A DNA stretch of 64,000 nucleotides from Caenispirillum bisanense (GTDB taxonomy: Bacteria > Pseudomonadota > Alphaproteobacteria > Rhodospirillales > Rhodospirillaceae): NCBI RefSeq assembly GCF_039523075.1, contig NZ_BAAAEP010000010.1, forward strand, positions 1-64,000, written 5' to 3'. Below, in pieces: positions 15,805 to 24,478 of this stretch. The notes under the pieces were generated by a model. The model did not search any database and was not told where the DNA came from. It saw nothing but the letters and a program-made list of their open reading frames with translations. The first letter of the stretch is position 1, and every line of letters begins with the position of its first letter. The position numbers were made by a program, and so were the translations under genes.

Positions 15805-15886
15805 GATGTGTCTGTGCTCTCGAACTCGGGTCTGCAACCGGACGGGGCGCCCCGGCCGATGCCGGAGCGCCCCGTGTTCGTGGGCC

Positions 15887-16990
15887 TTACTTGCCGGTCT
15901 TGATCTTGTTCCACGACCGGGTGCGCAGGCGGTCCAGCTTCTGGCTGGCCGGCTTGTCGACGAACAGCTTCTGCTTCACCTCGTCGGTCGGGAAGATGGC
16001 CGGGTTGTTCCAGATTTCCGGGTCAACCACGTCCTTCGACGCCGGCACGGCGTTGGCGTAGGACACATAGTTGGTGATGGCGCCCACCACCTCCGGCTGG
16101 AGGATGTAGTTGATGAACGCATGGGCGTTTTCCGGGTGCGGCGCGTCGGCCGGGATGGCCAGCGTGTCGAACCACATCAGTGTGCCTTCCTTGGGGATGG
16201 CGTATTCCACGGTGAAGGGCTTGCCCGCTTCCTCGGCGCGCGAGGCGGCGATGAACACGTCGCCCGAGAAGCCCATGGCGACGCAGGCATCGCCGTTGGC
16301 CAGGGCGTTGATGTATTCCGAGCTGTGGAACTTGGTGATGTAGGGGCGGATGCCGGCCCACAGCTCTTCGGCCTTCTTGTAGGCCTCGGCGTCCTCGGTG
16401 TCGGGCGCATAGCCCAGGTAGGCCATGGTGATCGGGAAGATTTCCGACGGGCTGTCGAGCACGTAGATGCCGCAGGAGGCCAGCTTGGCGGCGTTCTCGG
16501 GCTTGAACAGCAGATCCCACGAATTGACCGGCGCATCGGCGCCCAGCGCCGCCGTCACCTTTTCCGGGATGTAGCCGAGGCCGTTGGTGCCCCACTGGTA
16601 GATGCCGGCGTGGGCGTTGCCCGGATCGTTGTTGGCGAGGCCGGCGAGCAGGCCCGGGTCCAGGTTGGCGAAGTTCGGGATCTTCGACTTGTCCAGCGGC
16701 TGGACGATGTTGCCCTTCACGAAGCGGGCGAGGAAGGTGGAGGTGGGCATGATGACGTCATAGCCCGAGTTGCCGGCCAGCAGCTTGGCCTCCAGCATCT
16801 CGTTGCTGTCGTAGACGTCGTAGTTGACCTTGATCCCCGTTTCCTTCTCGAAGTTGGCGATCGTGTCCTCGGCGATGTAGTCCGACCAGTTGTAGACGTT
16901 CAGGACCTTCGCTTCCTGGGCCACGGCGCCCCCGGCCAGACCGGTGGCAACGGCCATACCGGCGACGAGGGATCGGGTGAACACTCGCAT
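15887..16990 (-). CDS. potF: Putrescine-binding periplasmic protein PotF
   Basis: 367 residues. A signal peptide (MRVFTRSLVAGMAVATGLAG, cleavage near AVA-QE) is followed by a type II periplasmic binding fold. Family features: VLNVYNWSDYIAEDT, whose WSDY contributes to the polyamine-binding site, DVYDSNEMLEAKLL, FHSSEYINALANGD and WFDTLAIPADAPHPENAH. GGAGG lies 9 bases before the ATG at 16990. It delivers putrescine to PotAHI. A second binding protein of the same family lies directly upstream at 17213-18325, by eye about three-fifths identical. Strong expression is likely since SBPs need to exceed transporter copies. Confidence 0.93.
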   Translation of the reverse strand: MRVFTRSLVAGMAVATGLAGGAVAQEAKVLNVYNWSDYIAEDTIANFEKETGIKVNYDVYDSNEMLEAKLLAGNSGYDVIMPTSTFLARFVKGNIVQPLDKSKIPNFANLDPGLLAGLANNDPGNAHAGIYQWGTNGLGYIPEKVTAALGADAPVNSWDLLFKPENAAKLASCGIYVLDSPSEIFPITMAYLGYAPDTEDAEAYKKAEELWAGIRPYITKFHSSEYINALANGDACVAMGFSGDVFIAASRAEEAGKPFTVEYAIPKEGTLMWFDTLAIPADAPHPENAHAFINYILQPEVVGAITNYVSYANAVPASKDVVDPEIWNNPAIFPTDEVKQKLFVDKPASQKLDRLRTRSWNKIKTGK

Positions 16991-17212
16991 CGTCAAAAGC
17001 CTCCTCGGTTCGGGTCCTGGACCGGTTCTGGGCCGGTCGGTTCCACAGTGCTGGACCGCCAGCGGCGGCGGGTGGCGGCACGCCCCGTCGCCGGCTGGCA
17101 ACCGGCAGTCATTGCAGCATTTCCAACCCGCCGCAAGTGACATGATTGCAGGGCACGGACACGGCTTCGCGGGGCCTGGGAACGGCCCCGGAGCCGGCGG
17201 CGGCGGCGCGCC

Positions 17213-18325
17213 TCACACCCCCGTCTTGATGCGGGCGAAGGTGCGGGTGCGCAGCCGGTCCAGCGCCTGCGACGCCGGCTTCACGGCATAAAGCTTGTCC
17301 ATGATGGCGTCGGGCGGGTTGATGGCCGGGTTGGTGCGCACCGCCTCGTCCACCAGCGGCAGGCTGTCCGGCACGCCGTTGGCGTACCAGACGTAGTTGG
17401 AGACGCCGGCAATGACGTCCGGGCGCAGGATGAAGTCGATGAAGGCATGGGCGTTGCCGGGGTGCGGCGCATCCTTGGGGATCACCAGGGTGTCGAACCA
17501 CACCGCGGTGCCTTCCTTGGGGATGACATAGTCGATGGTGACGCCGTTGCCGCTTTCCTCCGCCCGGCCCTGGGCGATGAACACGTCGCCGGAATAGCCG
17601 AGCGCCAGGCAGGTGTCGCCGTTGGCCAGGGCGTTGATGTATTCCGAACTGTGGAACTTGCGGATGTAGGGGCGGATGGACATCATCAGCTCCTCCGCCT
17701 TCTTGTAGTCCTCGGCGCTCTCCGAATTGGGGTCGAGGCCGAGGTAGGCGAGGGCGATGGGCAGCACCTCGAAGGCGCTGTCGAACACATAGATGCCGCA
17801 GCCGGCCAGCTTCGACGCATATTCCGGCTTGAACAGCAGGTCATAGCTGTCGAGCGGCACGTCGTCGCCGAGTGCCGCCTTCACCTTGTCGACGTTGAAG
17901 CCGAGGCCGTTGGTGCCCCACAGGTAGATGGCGGCGTGGGCGTTGTCGGGGTCGGCGTTCTGCAGCACCGTCAGCAGGTCGGGGTCCTGCTTGCCCCAGT
18001 TGGGGATCTTCGCCTTGTCCAGCGGCATCAGGATGCCGGCCTGCACCTGGCGGGCCATGAACGGCGAGGTCGGCACCACCACGTCATAGCCCGACGAGCC
18101 GGAGAACAGCTTGGCCTCCAGCATCTCGTTGCTGTCGTAGACGTCGTACTGGACGGTGATGCCGGTTTCGGCGGTGAACCGTTTCAGCGTGTCTTCGCCG
18201 ATGTAGTCCGACCAGTTGTAGACGTTGAGGACCTTGGGTTCCTCAGCCCCCGCACCGCCGGCGCCGGCGAGGGTGAGCGCGGCCAGGCAGACGCCGGCCG
18301 CCATCAGGCGGGTCGTGCTCAGCAT
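17213..18325 (-). CDS. Second PotF-type polyamine-binding protein (tandem paralog)
   Basis: 370 residues with a signal peptide ending near GAGA-EE and the same landmarks as its neighbour: VLNVYNWSDYIGEDT, DVYDSNEMLEAKLF, FHSSEYINALANGD and WFDTLVIPKDAPHPGNAH. Differences cluster where ligand specificity could change, for example SAFEVLPIALAYLG against SPSEIFPITMAYLG, and YVWYANG against YVSYANA. It probably binds a related polyamine and shares PotAHI. A GGGGCC/GGCCCC hairpin (17171-17189) lies in the 222-base gap between the two genes and could uncouple their expression. The ribosome site (GGGAG, 11 bases away) is weak; ATG 18304 is an alternative start. Confidence 0.9.
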   Translation of the reverse strand: MLSTTRLMAAGVCLAALTLAGAGGAGAEEPKVLNVYNWSDYIGEDTLKRFTAETGITVQYDVYDSNEMLEAKLFSGSSGYDVVVPTSPFMARQVQAGILMPLDKAKIPNWGKQDPDLLTVLQNADPDNAHAAIYLWGTNGLGFNVDKVKAALGDDVPLDSYDLLFKPEYASKLAGCGIYVFDSAFEVLPIALAYLGLDPNSESAEDYKKAEELMMSIRPYIRKFHSSEYINALANGDTCLALGYSGDVFIAQGRAEESGNGVTIDYVIPKEGTAVWFDTLVIPKDAPHPGNAHAFIDFILRPDVIAGVSNYVWYANGVPDSLPLVDEAVRTNPAINPPDAIMDKLYAVKPASQALDRLRTRTFARIKTGV

Positions 18326-18511
18326 AGGTCGTGGTTCTCCCAGTTCGCAAAGCGTCCTCCCGGTGTGGCCTGTTGTGTGCTGCCGTCTTGTGCGGCATGC
18401 GGAGCCTTACCGTATGTCCTGTTCTACCGGCCGATTATGGTGTTTTTTGCGCCCGGACCGCCGGCCGTGCGGCCCGGGCTGCATCTTCATGTAGGTGTGG
18501 CGGCGGGGAGT

Positions 18512-19894
18512 TTACATCACCCCCACGTCGCGCGCCGTCAGGTCCAGCACCGTGCGGATCTTGCCCATCATCTCGTCCACATGGTCGTGGGTGATGATCA
18601 GCGGCGGCGCCAGCACCATGGTATCGTAGACCGCGCGCATGATCAGCCCGTTGCGGAAGCTGTGGTCGCGGCAGATGGTGCCGACCCGGCCGGAGTTGGG
18701 GAAGAAGTCGTGGCGGGCCTTGTCCTTGATCAGCTCGATGCCGCCGATCAGGCCGATGCCGCGCACCTCGCCGACGATGGGGTGGTCCGACAGCTCGCGC
18801 AGGCGGCGCTGGAAGTAGGGGCCGATGTCGGTGCCGACGCGGTCCACCAGCCCTTCGTCCTCCAGGATCTTCAGGTTGGCGAGCGCCACGGCGCAGGCCA
18901 CCGGATGACCGGAGTAGGTGTAGCCGTGATAGAACTCGCCGCCCTTCTCGATCAGGGTATTGGCCACCCGGTCGCCGACCAGCACGCCGCCGATGGGCTG
19001 GTAGCCCGACGACAGGCCCTTGGCGATGGTCATCAGGTCGGGCCTGATGTCGAAGGTGAACGAGCCGAACCAGGTGCCGGTGCGCCCGAAGCCGCAGATC
19101 ACCTCGTCGGCGATCAGCAGGATGCCGTACTTGTCGCAGATGCGCTGGATCTCGGCCCAGTAGGTGCGCGGCGGATAGATCAGCCCGCCGGCGCCCTGGA
19201 TGGGCTCGGCGATGAAGGCGGCCACCTTGTCGGGGCCGATTTCCCTGATCTTGTCTTCAAGCCAGCCGGCGGCGGTGATGCCGAACTCGTCCTCGTCCAT
19301 GCCGAAACCGAGCTGGAACTGGTGCGGCGGGTCGATATGGGCGAAGCCCGGCAGCAGGCCCGACTGGCTGTGCATGGCCGACATGCCGCCAAGCGACAGG
19401 GCGGCGACCGTGGAGCCGTGATAGCCGTTCTTGCGGCCGATGATGACCTGCCGCTCCGGCTGGCCCTCCAGCGCCCAGTAGCGCCGCACCATGCGGACGT
19501 TGGTGTCGTTGGCTTCCGAGCCGGAGCCGGCGAAGAACACGTGGTTCATGCCCGGCGGCGCCAGTTCCACCAGCTTCCGCGCCAGTTCGGTGGCGGGCAT
19601 GGTGGTGGTCTTGAAGAAGGTGTTGTAGTAGGGCAGGTCCAGCATCTGCTGGTAGGCGGCCTCGGCCAGTTCCTTGCGGCCGTAGCCGACGTTGACGCAC
19701 CACAGCCCGGCCATGCCGTCGAGGATCTTCTCGCCCTCGCTGTCCCACAGGTAAGGGCCTTCGGCCTTGACGATCAGCCGCGAGCCCCCTTCGGCAGCCA
19801 GCGACTTGAAGTCGGTGAAGGGGTGCATGTGGTGGGCAGTGTCGATCTGCTTCCACTGCTCGGTGGTGCGGTTGAAGGCCGACATGGCGGTCAT
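18512..19894 (-). CDS. spuC: Putrescine-pyruvate aminotransferase, SpuC-like
   Basis: 460 residues, class III PLP-dependent aminotransferase. The PLP lysine is in TIAKGLSSGYQPIGG (about residue 290). LLIADEVICGFGRTGTWFGS carries the conserved Asp that contacts the pyridine nitrogen, and GSGSEANDTNVRM contacts phosphate. Together with the surrounding polyamine transport genes this fits the SpuC group, which transfers an amino group from putrescine or cadaverine to pyruvate to give 4-aminobutanal. AGGAG lies 6 bases before the ATG at 19894. Substrate choice is inferred from context; beta-alanine or GABA transaminases share the fold. Confidence 0.9.
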   Translation of the reverse strand: MTAMSAFNRTTEQWKQIDTAHHMHPFTDFKSLAAEGGSRLIVKAEGPYLWDSEGEKILDGMAGLWCVNVGYGRKELAEAAYQQMLDLPYYNTFFKTTTMPATELARKLVELAPPGMNHVFFAGSGSEANDTNVRMVRRYWALEGQPERQVIIGRKNGYHGSTVAALSLGGMSAMHSQSGLLPGFAHIDPPHQFQLGFGMDEDEFGITAAGWLEDKIREIGPDKVAAFIAEPIQGAGGLIYPPRTYWAEIQRICDKYGILLIADEVICGFGRTGTWFGSFTFDIRPDLMTIAKGLSSGYQPIGGVLVGDRVANTLIEKGGEFYHGYTYSGHPVACAVALANLKILEDEGLVDRVGTDIGPYFQRRLRELSDHPIVGEVRGIGLIGGIELIKDKARHDFFPNSGRVGTICRDHSFRNGLIMRAVYDTMVLAPPLIITHDHVDEMMGKIRTVLDLTARDVGVM

Positions 19895-20208
19895 GGTGGC
19901 TCCTGGCAGAAGGGGCACGCGGGCCGGTTGCGACGTCTGTCCCGCCGGCAGCGGGCGTCTGTGGTGATTATTTTGAACACATCCGCGCCCGGCCGAAAAG
20001 CCGGAATTTGTCGCAAGCCGTCGGAATGGGCCGGGAAGGCGCGATTTTCCAAGGCACTGGGCGTTGAAAATCATCCTACTGGCGCAGTCGGATGCGTGTG
20101 CCTCAGCCCTGCGATGTTTTACACCTGGCTTGACAGCGGCGGGGTCGCAGGCATACCGAAGTCGTCCCCGTTTCCACTCCGAGTCGCACCGCCGCGCAGA
20201 GGCTTCCC
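19895..20208. other. Divergent spuC/puuB control region
   Basis: 314 bases with no gene. It contains an AT-rich patch near spuC (19967-19980), two small hairpins (CCCGC/GCGGG at 19941-19955; CCGGC/GCCGG at 19989-20004) and a puuB promoter candidate. It must carry the promoters of both divergent polyamine catabolism genes, so a shared regulator is plausible, but no regulator gene for it is adjacent. Confidence 0.55.
20130..20157 (+). promoter_or_regulatory. Candidate sigma-70 promoter of puuB
   Basis: A perfect -35 box TTGACA (20130-20135) is followed after 16 bases by CATACC (20152-20157) as a weak -10. The start of transcription would fall near 20165, about 45 bases before the puuB ATG. The -35 match is strong and the -10 match poor, suggesting an activator. 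Confidence 0.45.
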
Positions 20209-21483
20209 ATGCTGCCGCCCCATGCTCCGTCCTATTACGCCGCCTCGGCCCTGCCGGTGCCCGAGCATCCGCCGCTGGCGGGGGAGGTGACGGCGGACGT
20301 CTGCGTCGTCGGCGGCGGCATGACCGGCTGCGCCGCCGCCCTGCATCTGGCCGAACGCGGCTACCGGGTGGTGCTGATCGAGGGCCAGCGCCTCGGCTGG
20401 GGTGCCTCCGGCCGGTCCGGCGGGCAGCTGATCGCCGGCTATGCCACCGACATGAGCAAGGTGGAAAGGCACGTCAGCCCGTCCGACGCCAAGACCCTGT
20501 GGGACATGAGCGTCGAGGCCATCGACTCGGTGAAGGAGCGCATCGCCGCCCATTCCATCGCCTGCGACTACCAGCCCGGCCACATCCACGTCGGCATCAA
20601 GCCGCGCCATTGCCGCGAGCTGGAGGAGCTGGCCGAGGAATGGGGCCGCTACGGCTACGGCGGGCTGGAGTACCTGGATGCGGCGGCGGTGCGGCGGCGG
20701 GTGGCGTCGGACCGCTACATCTGCGGCCTCTACGACCCGCGCGGCGGCCACATCCACCCGCTCAACTACACCCTCGGGCTGGCGGCGGCGGCGGAACGGG
20801 CCGGCGTGGTCATCCACGAGGCGACGCCCATGGTGCGGTGGGAGGAAGGCCGGCCGGCGACGGTGGTCACGCCGCAGGGCCGGGTGAAGGCCGACTGGGT
20901 GATCCTGGCCGGCAACGCCTACATCTGGGAGACGGAGCGCCGCCTCGGCCGCACCATCATGCCGGTCGGCACCTACATCATCGCCACCGAGCCGCTGGGC
21001 GAGGACCGCGCCGCCAGCCTCATCCCCCACAACGAGGCGGTGGCCGACATCCTGTTCGTGCTCAACTACTTCCGCCGCTCCGCCGACCACCGCATGCTGT
21101 TCGGCGGCAAGGTGAGCTATTCCCGCATCGACCCGCGCAACGTCGGCGCCGCCATGCGGCGGACCATGGTCCACTACTTCCCGCAGCTGAGCGATGTGGC
21201 GGTGGATTACGCCTGGGGCGGCTATGTCGACATCACCGTCAACCGCCTGCCCGATTTCGGCCGGCTGGCGCCCAACGTGCTCTATGCCCAGGGGTTTTCC
21301 GGCCACGGCGTCGGCCTGACGACGCTGGCGGGGCGGCTGATGGCGGAAACGGTGGCGGGACAGGCGGAACGCTTCGACCTCATCGGCCGGCTGCCGACCA
21401 TCCCCTTCCCCGGCGGAACCCTGTTCCGCACCCCGGCGCTGGTGCTGGCGATGGCGTGGCGGCGGCTGCGCGACGCCCTGTAG
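20209..21483 (+). CDS. puuB: FAD-dependent oxidase, gamma-glutamylputrescine oxidase-like
   Basis: 424 residues of the DAO (D-amino acid oxidase-like) FAD family. The dinucleotide-binding motif DVCVVGGGMTGCAAALHLAERG lies at about 30-51, split here as VVGGGMTG plus the following helix. LGWGASGRSGGQ contacts FAD, and GFSGHGVGLTTLAG near the C-terminus closes the site. The layout matches PuuB, which oxidises gamma-glutamylputrescine to the aldehyde with H2O2 release. AGAGG lies 6 bases before the ATG. It is divergent from spuC in a polyamine cluster; no puuA ligase is in view, so another secondary amine could be the substrate. Confidence 0.85.
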   Translation: MLPPHAPSYYAASALPVPEHPPLAGEVTADVCVVGGGMTGCAAALHLAERGYRVVLIEGQRLGWGASGRSGGQLIAGYATDMSKVERHVSPSDAKTLWDMSVEAIDSVKERIAAHSIACDYQPGHIHVGIKPRHCRELEELAEEWGRYGYGGLEYLDAAAVRRRVASDRYICGLYDPRGGHIHPLNYTLGLAAAAERAGVVIHEATPMVRWEEGRPATVVTPQGRVKADWVILAGNAYIWETERRLGRTIMPVGTYIIATEPLGEDRAASLIPHNEAVADILFVLNYFRRSADHRMLFGGKVSYSRIDPRNVGAAMRRTMVHYFPQLSDVAVDYAWGGYVDITVNRLPDFGRLAPNVLYAQGFSGHGVGLTTLAGRLMAETVAGQAERFDLIGRLPTIPFPGGTLFRTPALVLAMAWRRLRDAL

Positions 21484-21507
21484 GCGACGGCCAAGGCGGC
21501 GCTGCCG

Positions 21508-21654
21508 TCAGTTGACCGTCTCGATCACCCGGAGGCTGCCGCAGTTGAGGCACTTGCGTCGCCAGCCGAGCAGGCGTGACCACAGGCTTTCCTGGAACAG
21601 GTGGCCGCAGTCCTGGCACAGCAGCCACGGACCTTCGGCGGATCGCCTCACCAC
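21508..21654 (-). CDS. Small zinc-ribbon protein of 48 aa
   Basis: A short gene starting at GTG 21654 (MVRRSAEGPWLLCQDCGHLF) and ending RVIETVN. Two CxxC pairs, CQDC and CLNC, are spaced about 21 residues apart, typical of a rubredoxin-like zinc knuckle. Between them lies an amphipathic stretch with three Trp. AAGGAGG sits 9 bases before the GTG, an excellent ribosome site, so the short start is preferred over the long upstream frame that overlaps the next gene. The function is unknown; such ribbons usually bind nucleic acid or a partner protein. It ends 24 bases past the convergent puuB stop. Confidence 0.6.
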   Translation of the reverse strand: MVRRSAEGPWLLCQDCGHLFQESLWSRLLGWRRKCLNCGSLRVIETVN

Positions 21655-21764
21655 GGGCGTCGTCCTCCTTGCTTTCTTTGCTGCCAGAGTACGTCGCCAG
21701 GGTTGAATTTCAAGAGAAAATCTTCCCTCACGACGCAGTGGCGCCCACCGCGGCGGCGCCGGCC

Positions 21765-22127
21765 TTACCGCGGCGTGGTGAGGGCGTCCAGGGTCTGGCG
21801 GAACACCGGCTCGTCCTGCAGGCAGACCTGATCGCGCTGCTGGCGCAGGCGGTCGTCCAGTTCGCCGCGCAGGCTGGCGACCTCGTCGCTGCGCAGCTCC
21901 AGGGCGGTGGCGGCGGTGTCGCGGATCTTGGCCACCGCCACCCGCTGAGGCGAGGTCATGAAGAAGTCGCACTCCCGCGCCAGCAGTTCCAGCTGCAGCG
22001 CCGTCACCAGCATGGACCGCACCTGCCCGCGCGTCAGCGAGTCCTGCGCCACGGCCGGGGCGGTTGCGGCGGCGGTGCCGGCAAGGATGGCGGCGGCGGT
22101 CAGGGCGGCGGCGGCGATGCGCGACAT
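21765..22127 (-). CDS. Exported hypothetical protein
   Basis: 120 residues. A clear signal peptide (MSRIAAAALTAAAILAGTAA, cleavage near AVA-QD) leads a mature domain of about 90 residues predicted wholly helical, with two cysteines (ARECDFF and DQVCLQD) that could form a disulfide in the periplasm. GAGAGG lies 7 bases before the ATG. The mature sequence has heptad-like stretches, for example LELRSDEVASLRGELDDRLRQ. No family is recognised. It lies between the zinc-ribbon gene and a LysR gene on the same strand, without close spacing to either. Confidence 0.65.
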   Translation of the reverse strand: MSRIAAAALTAAAILAGTAAATAPAVAQDSLTRGQVRSMLVTALQLELLARECDFFMTSPQRVAVAKIRDTAATALELRSDEVASLRGELDDRLRQQRDQVCLQDEPVFRQTLDALTTPR

Positions 22128-22206
22128 GGGCGGCCTCTCGGGCGCTGGAGACGGAACGACGCAGGTCATACGCCCGCCGGCACCCCGATGCCAGAGGAAA
22201 CGGCGT

Positions 22207-23157
22207 TCATTTTCCGCCGCCGGCCGGGTCGATGAACGGCCGCAGGCGCAGGGTGCGCAGGGGGGCCGCCTCGGTGCCGTCGCGGAAGGCGGCCGCTTCC
22301 TCCTGCAGCCACAGGCGCAGGGCGCGGATGGTCGGGCGGTTCTCGTGGCCTTCGGGGCAGACGAACCAGTGGGCGAAATCATAGGGCGTGCGCAGCGGAA
22401 ACGGCGCCACCAGCCGGCCGCTTTCCAGGTCGTCGCGGATCAGCCCGGTGCGGCCGAGCACCACGCCGCGCCCGTCCACCGCCGCCTGCATGGCCATGGC
22501 GCTGTCGAGGAACTCCACCCCGCGCGGCGGCGGCGCCTCCGTCACGCCGGCCGCCGCCAGCCATTCCAGCCAGTCGGTGCCGTAGTCATGCAGCAGCGCC
22601 TCGCGCAGCAGGTCGGCGGGGGTGCGCAGGCGGGCAGCGATGGCGGGAGCGCAGACGGGCGTCAGCTGCTCGGCGAACAGAAGCTCGGTGAACAGGCCGT
22701 CGTAGCGGCCGGGGCCGTGGCGGACGGCGCAATGGATGCCCTCGCTGCCGAAGCCGACCAGGTCGAAGCTGGTGTGGATGCGCAAGGAGATGTCCGGGTG
22801 GCGGTCGAGGAAGCGGCCGAGGCGCGGCATCAGCCACTTGTGGGCGAAGCTCGGCATGACCGAGACGGTCAGGCTGCCGTCATCGACCGCCGCCGGGCGC
22901 AGGCGGGCGGTCGCCTCGGCGATCTGCTCCAGCGCGCCGCGGATGGCGACGGCATAGCGCTGGCCCTCGTCGGTCAGCAGCAAGGCACGGTTGAGGCGGC
23001 GGAACAGGCGCAGGCCCAGCTGCTCCTCCAGCGTCCGCACCTGCTGGCTCACCGCCGCCTGGGTGACGTGCAGTTCCTCCGCCGCCTTGGTGAAGGACAG
23101 GTGGCGGGCGGCGGCCTCGAAAACCCGCAGGGCGTTGAGCGGCGGCAGTCTCTGCAT
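22207..23157 (-). CDS. LysR-family regulator, GcvA-like
   Basis: 316 residues. The N-terminal winged HTH (LNALRVFEAAARHLSFTKAA, then ELHVTQAAVSQQVRTLEEQL) is of the GcvA/AmpR subgroup, with the typical RLPPLNALR beginning. The effector domain (about 95-300) has the LTVSVMPSFAHKWLMPRLGRF start seen in that subgroup. LysR proteins act as tetramers and usually control a divergent gene. Here the divergent gene is a DUF1127 protein followed by a DMT exporter and DinB. A T-N11-A palindrome lies in the gap. The effector is unknown. Confidence 0.9.
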   Translation of the reverse strand: MQRLPPLNALRVFEAAARHLSFTKAAEELHVTQAAVSQQVRTLEEQLGLRLFRRLNRALLLTDEGQRYAVAIRGALEQIAEATARLRPAAVDDGSLTVSVMPSFAHKWLMPRLGRFLDRHPDISLRIHTSFDLVGFGSEGIHCAVRHGPGRYDGLFTELLFAEQLTPVCAPAIAARLRTPADLLREALLHDYGTDWLEWLAAAGVTEAPPPRGVEFLDSAMAMQAAVDGRGVVLGRTGLIRDDLESGRLVAPFPLRTPYDFAHWFVCPEGHENRPTIRALRLWLQEEAAAFRDGTEAAPLRTLRLRPFIDPAGGGK

Positions 23158-23178
23158 GGGCTACGCATAAGCCCGCCT

Positions 23179-23197
23179 AATTCGAAGCGCAAGAATT
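23179..23197. promoter_or_regulatory. LysR-type binding site candidate
   Basis: AATTC (23179-23183) and GAATT (23193-23197) form a perfect inverted repeat around nine bases, and the T-N11-A core of LysR boxes is met (T23182, A23194). It lies 22 bases before the LysR start and about 90 before the divergent DUF1127 start, the usual place for an autoregulatory/activating site. Confidence 0.45.
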
Positions 23198-23285
23198 CTC
23201 GTTTGTGCAGTGCAGCCGGCAGGCGTAGGGATGAAGGCAGGGCGACGACGCTGATGCCGCTTCGCCCCGTACAGGAGACATCGTC

Positions 23286-23519
23286 ATGACCACCCTCGCT
23301 ACGCTGCGCCACGGGCGCTGCGAGACCGCCGCCGCCGTGTCCTCGTCCGCACCTGCGGTTATGGCCCTGGGCAAGCGGCTGGAGGGCCGTATCATCGCCC
23401 TGTTCGACCGCATCGAGGCCCGCCGCGAGGCCGCCCGCACGCGGCACCTGCTTCACGCGCTGGACGACCGCGCCCTGGCCGACATCGGCCTGAGCCGCGG
23501 AGACGTCGACCGCTTCTGA
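23286..23519 (+). CDS. DUF1127 small protein
   Basis: 77 residues. The C-terminal half has the DUF1127 signature: an Arg-rich helix (RIEARREAARTRH) followed by LHALDDRALADIGLSRGDVDR. The first 35 residues are low-complexity and variable. AGGAG lies 9 bases before the ATG. DUF1127 proteins are small basic proteins common in alphaproteobacteria; some bind RNA and influence sRNA turnover or phosphate and carbon metabolism. The gene is divergent from the LysR regulator and 26 bases ahead of a DMT transporter gene, so it may lead that transcript. Confidence 0.85.
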   Translation: MTTLATLRHGRCETAAAVSSSAPAVMALGKRLEGRIIALFDRIEARREAARTRHLLHALDDRALADIGLSRGDVDRF

Positions 23520-23545
23520 TCCCCGCCGCGCCGGAACCCGCCGCC

Positions 23546-24478
23546 ATGGTCAACCACGCCCTTTATGCCGCCGTCGTCCTCATCTGGGGCACCACCTGGA
23601 TCGCGCTCAAGTATCAGGTCGGGGTGGTGTCGCCCGAGGTGTCGGTGGCGCTGCGCTTCCTGCTGGCGGCGGCGCTGCTGATGGCGTGGTGCGGCGTGCG
23701 CCGGCTGCCCATGCGGTTCAGCCGCGGCCAGCACGCCTTCATGGCGGCGCAGGGCCTCGGCCTGTTCTGCCTCAACTACATCCCCTTCTACTGGGCGGCG
23801 CAGTGGGTGACCAGCGGGCTGCTGGCCGTCGCCTTCTCGTCGGTGATCGTGTTCAACCTGCTGCTCGGCGCCGTCTTCCTCGGCCATCGCATCGAGGGGC
23901 GGGTGGCGCTGGGCGCCGCCATCGGCCTGGCCGGCATCGCGCTGGTGTTCTGGCCGGAGCTGCAGGGCGTCGACCTGCACAGCGAGGCGGCGCTGGGCGT
24001 CGGGCTGGCGCTGGTCGGCACCGTCGCCGCCAGCTGCGGCATGATGATCTCGTCGCGCAACCAGAAGGCCGGCCTGCCGGTGCTGCAGACCAATGCCTAC
24101 GGCATGCTCTACGGCGGCCTCGTCACCGCCGCCTATGTCACCCTGGCGCCCGGCGTGTCGTGGGGCTGGGACGGGCGGCTGGAGTATGCCGTGGCGCTCG
24201 GCTACCTCGCCCTGTTCGGATCGGTGCTGGCCTTCGGCTTCTACCTGACGCTGCTCGGCCGCATCGGGCCGGCGCGGGCCTCCTACGCCACCGTGCTGTT
24301 CCCGGTGATCGCCCTTGGCCTCTCCACCCTGGTGGAGGGATACCACTGGCCGGCGGCGGCGGTGGCGGGCATGATCCTGGTACTGGCCGGCAACGTGCTG
24401 GTGCTGACCCGCGGCCGCCTGCGCCTGCCGGGGCGCCCGGCGCCGGCCGCCGCTCCGGTGCAGGGGAAGAACGCATGA
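23546..24478 (+). CDS. EamA/DMT-superfamily transporter
   Basis: 310 residues with ten predicted membrane helices arranged as two EamA repeats (about 5-140 and 150-290). The N-terminal VVLIWGTTWIALKYQVG and the glycine-rich helix ends are typical of the drug/metabolite transporter group, which mostly exports amino acids or metabolites. The C-terminal tail is short and basic. The ATGA overlap with the following dinB-type gene couples their translation. Control by the divergent LysR protein is plausible. The substrate is not predictable from the sequence. Confidence 0.88.
   Translation: MVNHALYAAVVLIWGTTWIALKYQVGVVSPEVSVALRFLLAAALLMAWCGVRRLPMRFSRGQHAFMAAQGLGLFCLNYIPFYWAAQWVTSGLLAVAFSSVIVFNLLLGAVFLGHRIEGRVALGAAIGLAGIALVFWPELQGVDLHSEAALGVGLALVGTVAASCGMMISSRNQKAGLPVLQTNAYGMLYGGLVTAAYVTLAPGVSWGWDGRLEYAVALGYLALFGSVLAFGFYLTLLGRIGPARASYATVLFPVIALGLSTLVEGYHWPAAAVAGMILVLAGNVLVLTRGRLRLPGRPAPAAAPVQGKNA

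Noticed and set aside
17447..20290. Long open frame of 947 codons antisense to potF and spuC
   Set aside because: It mirrors real genes in a GC3-rich genome, has no ribosome site, and its translation is low-complexity with His/Val/Gly bias.
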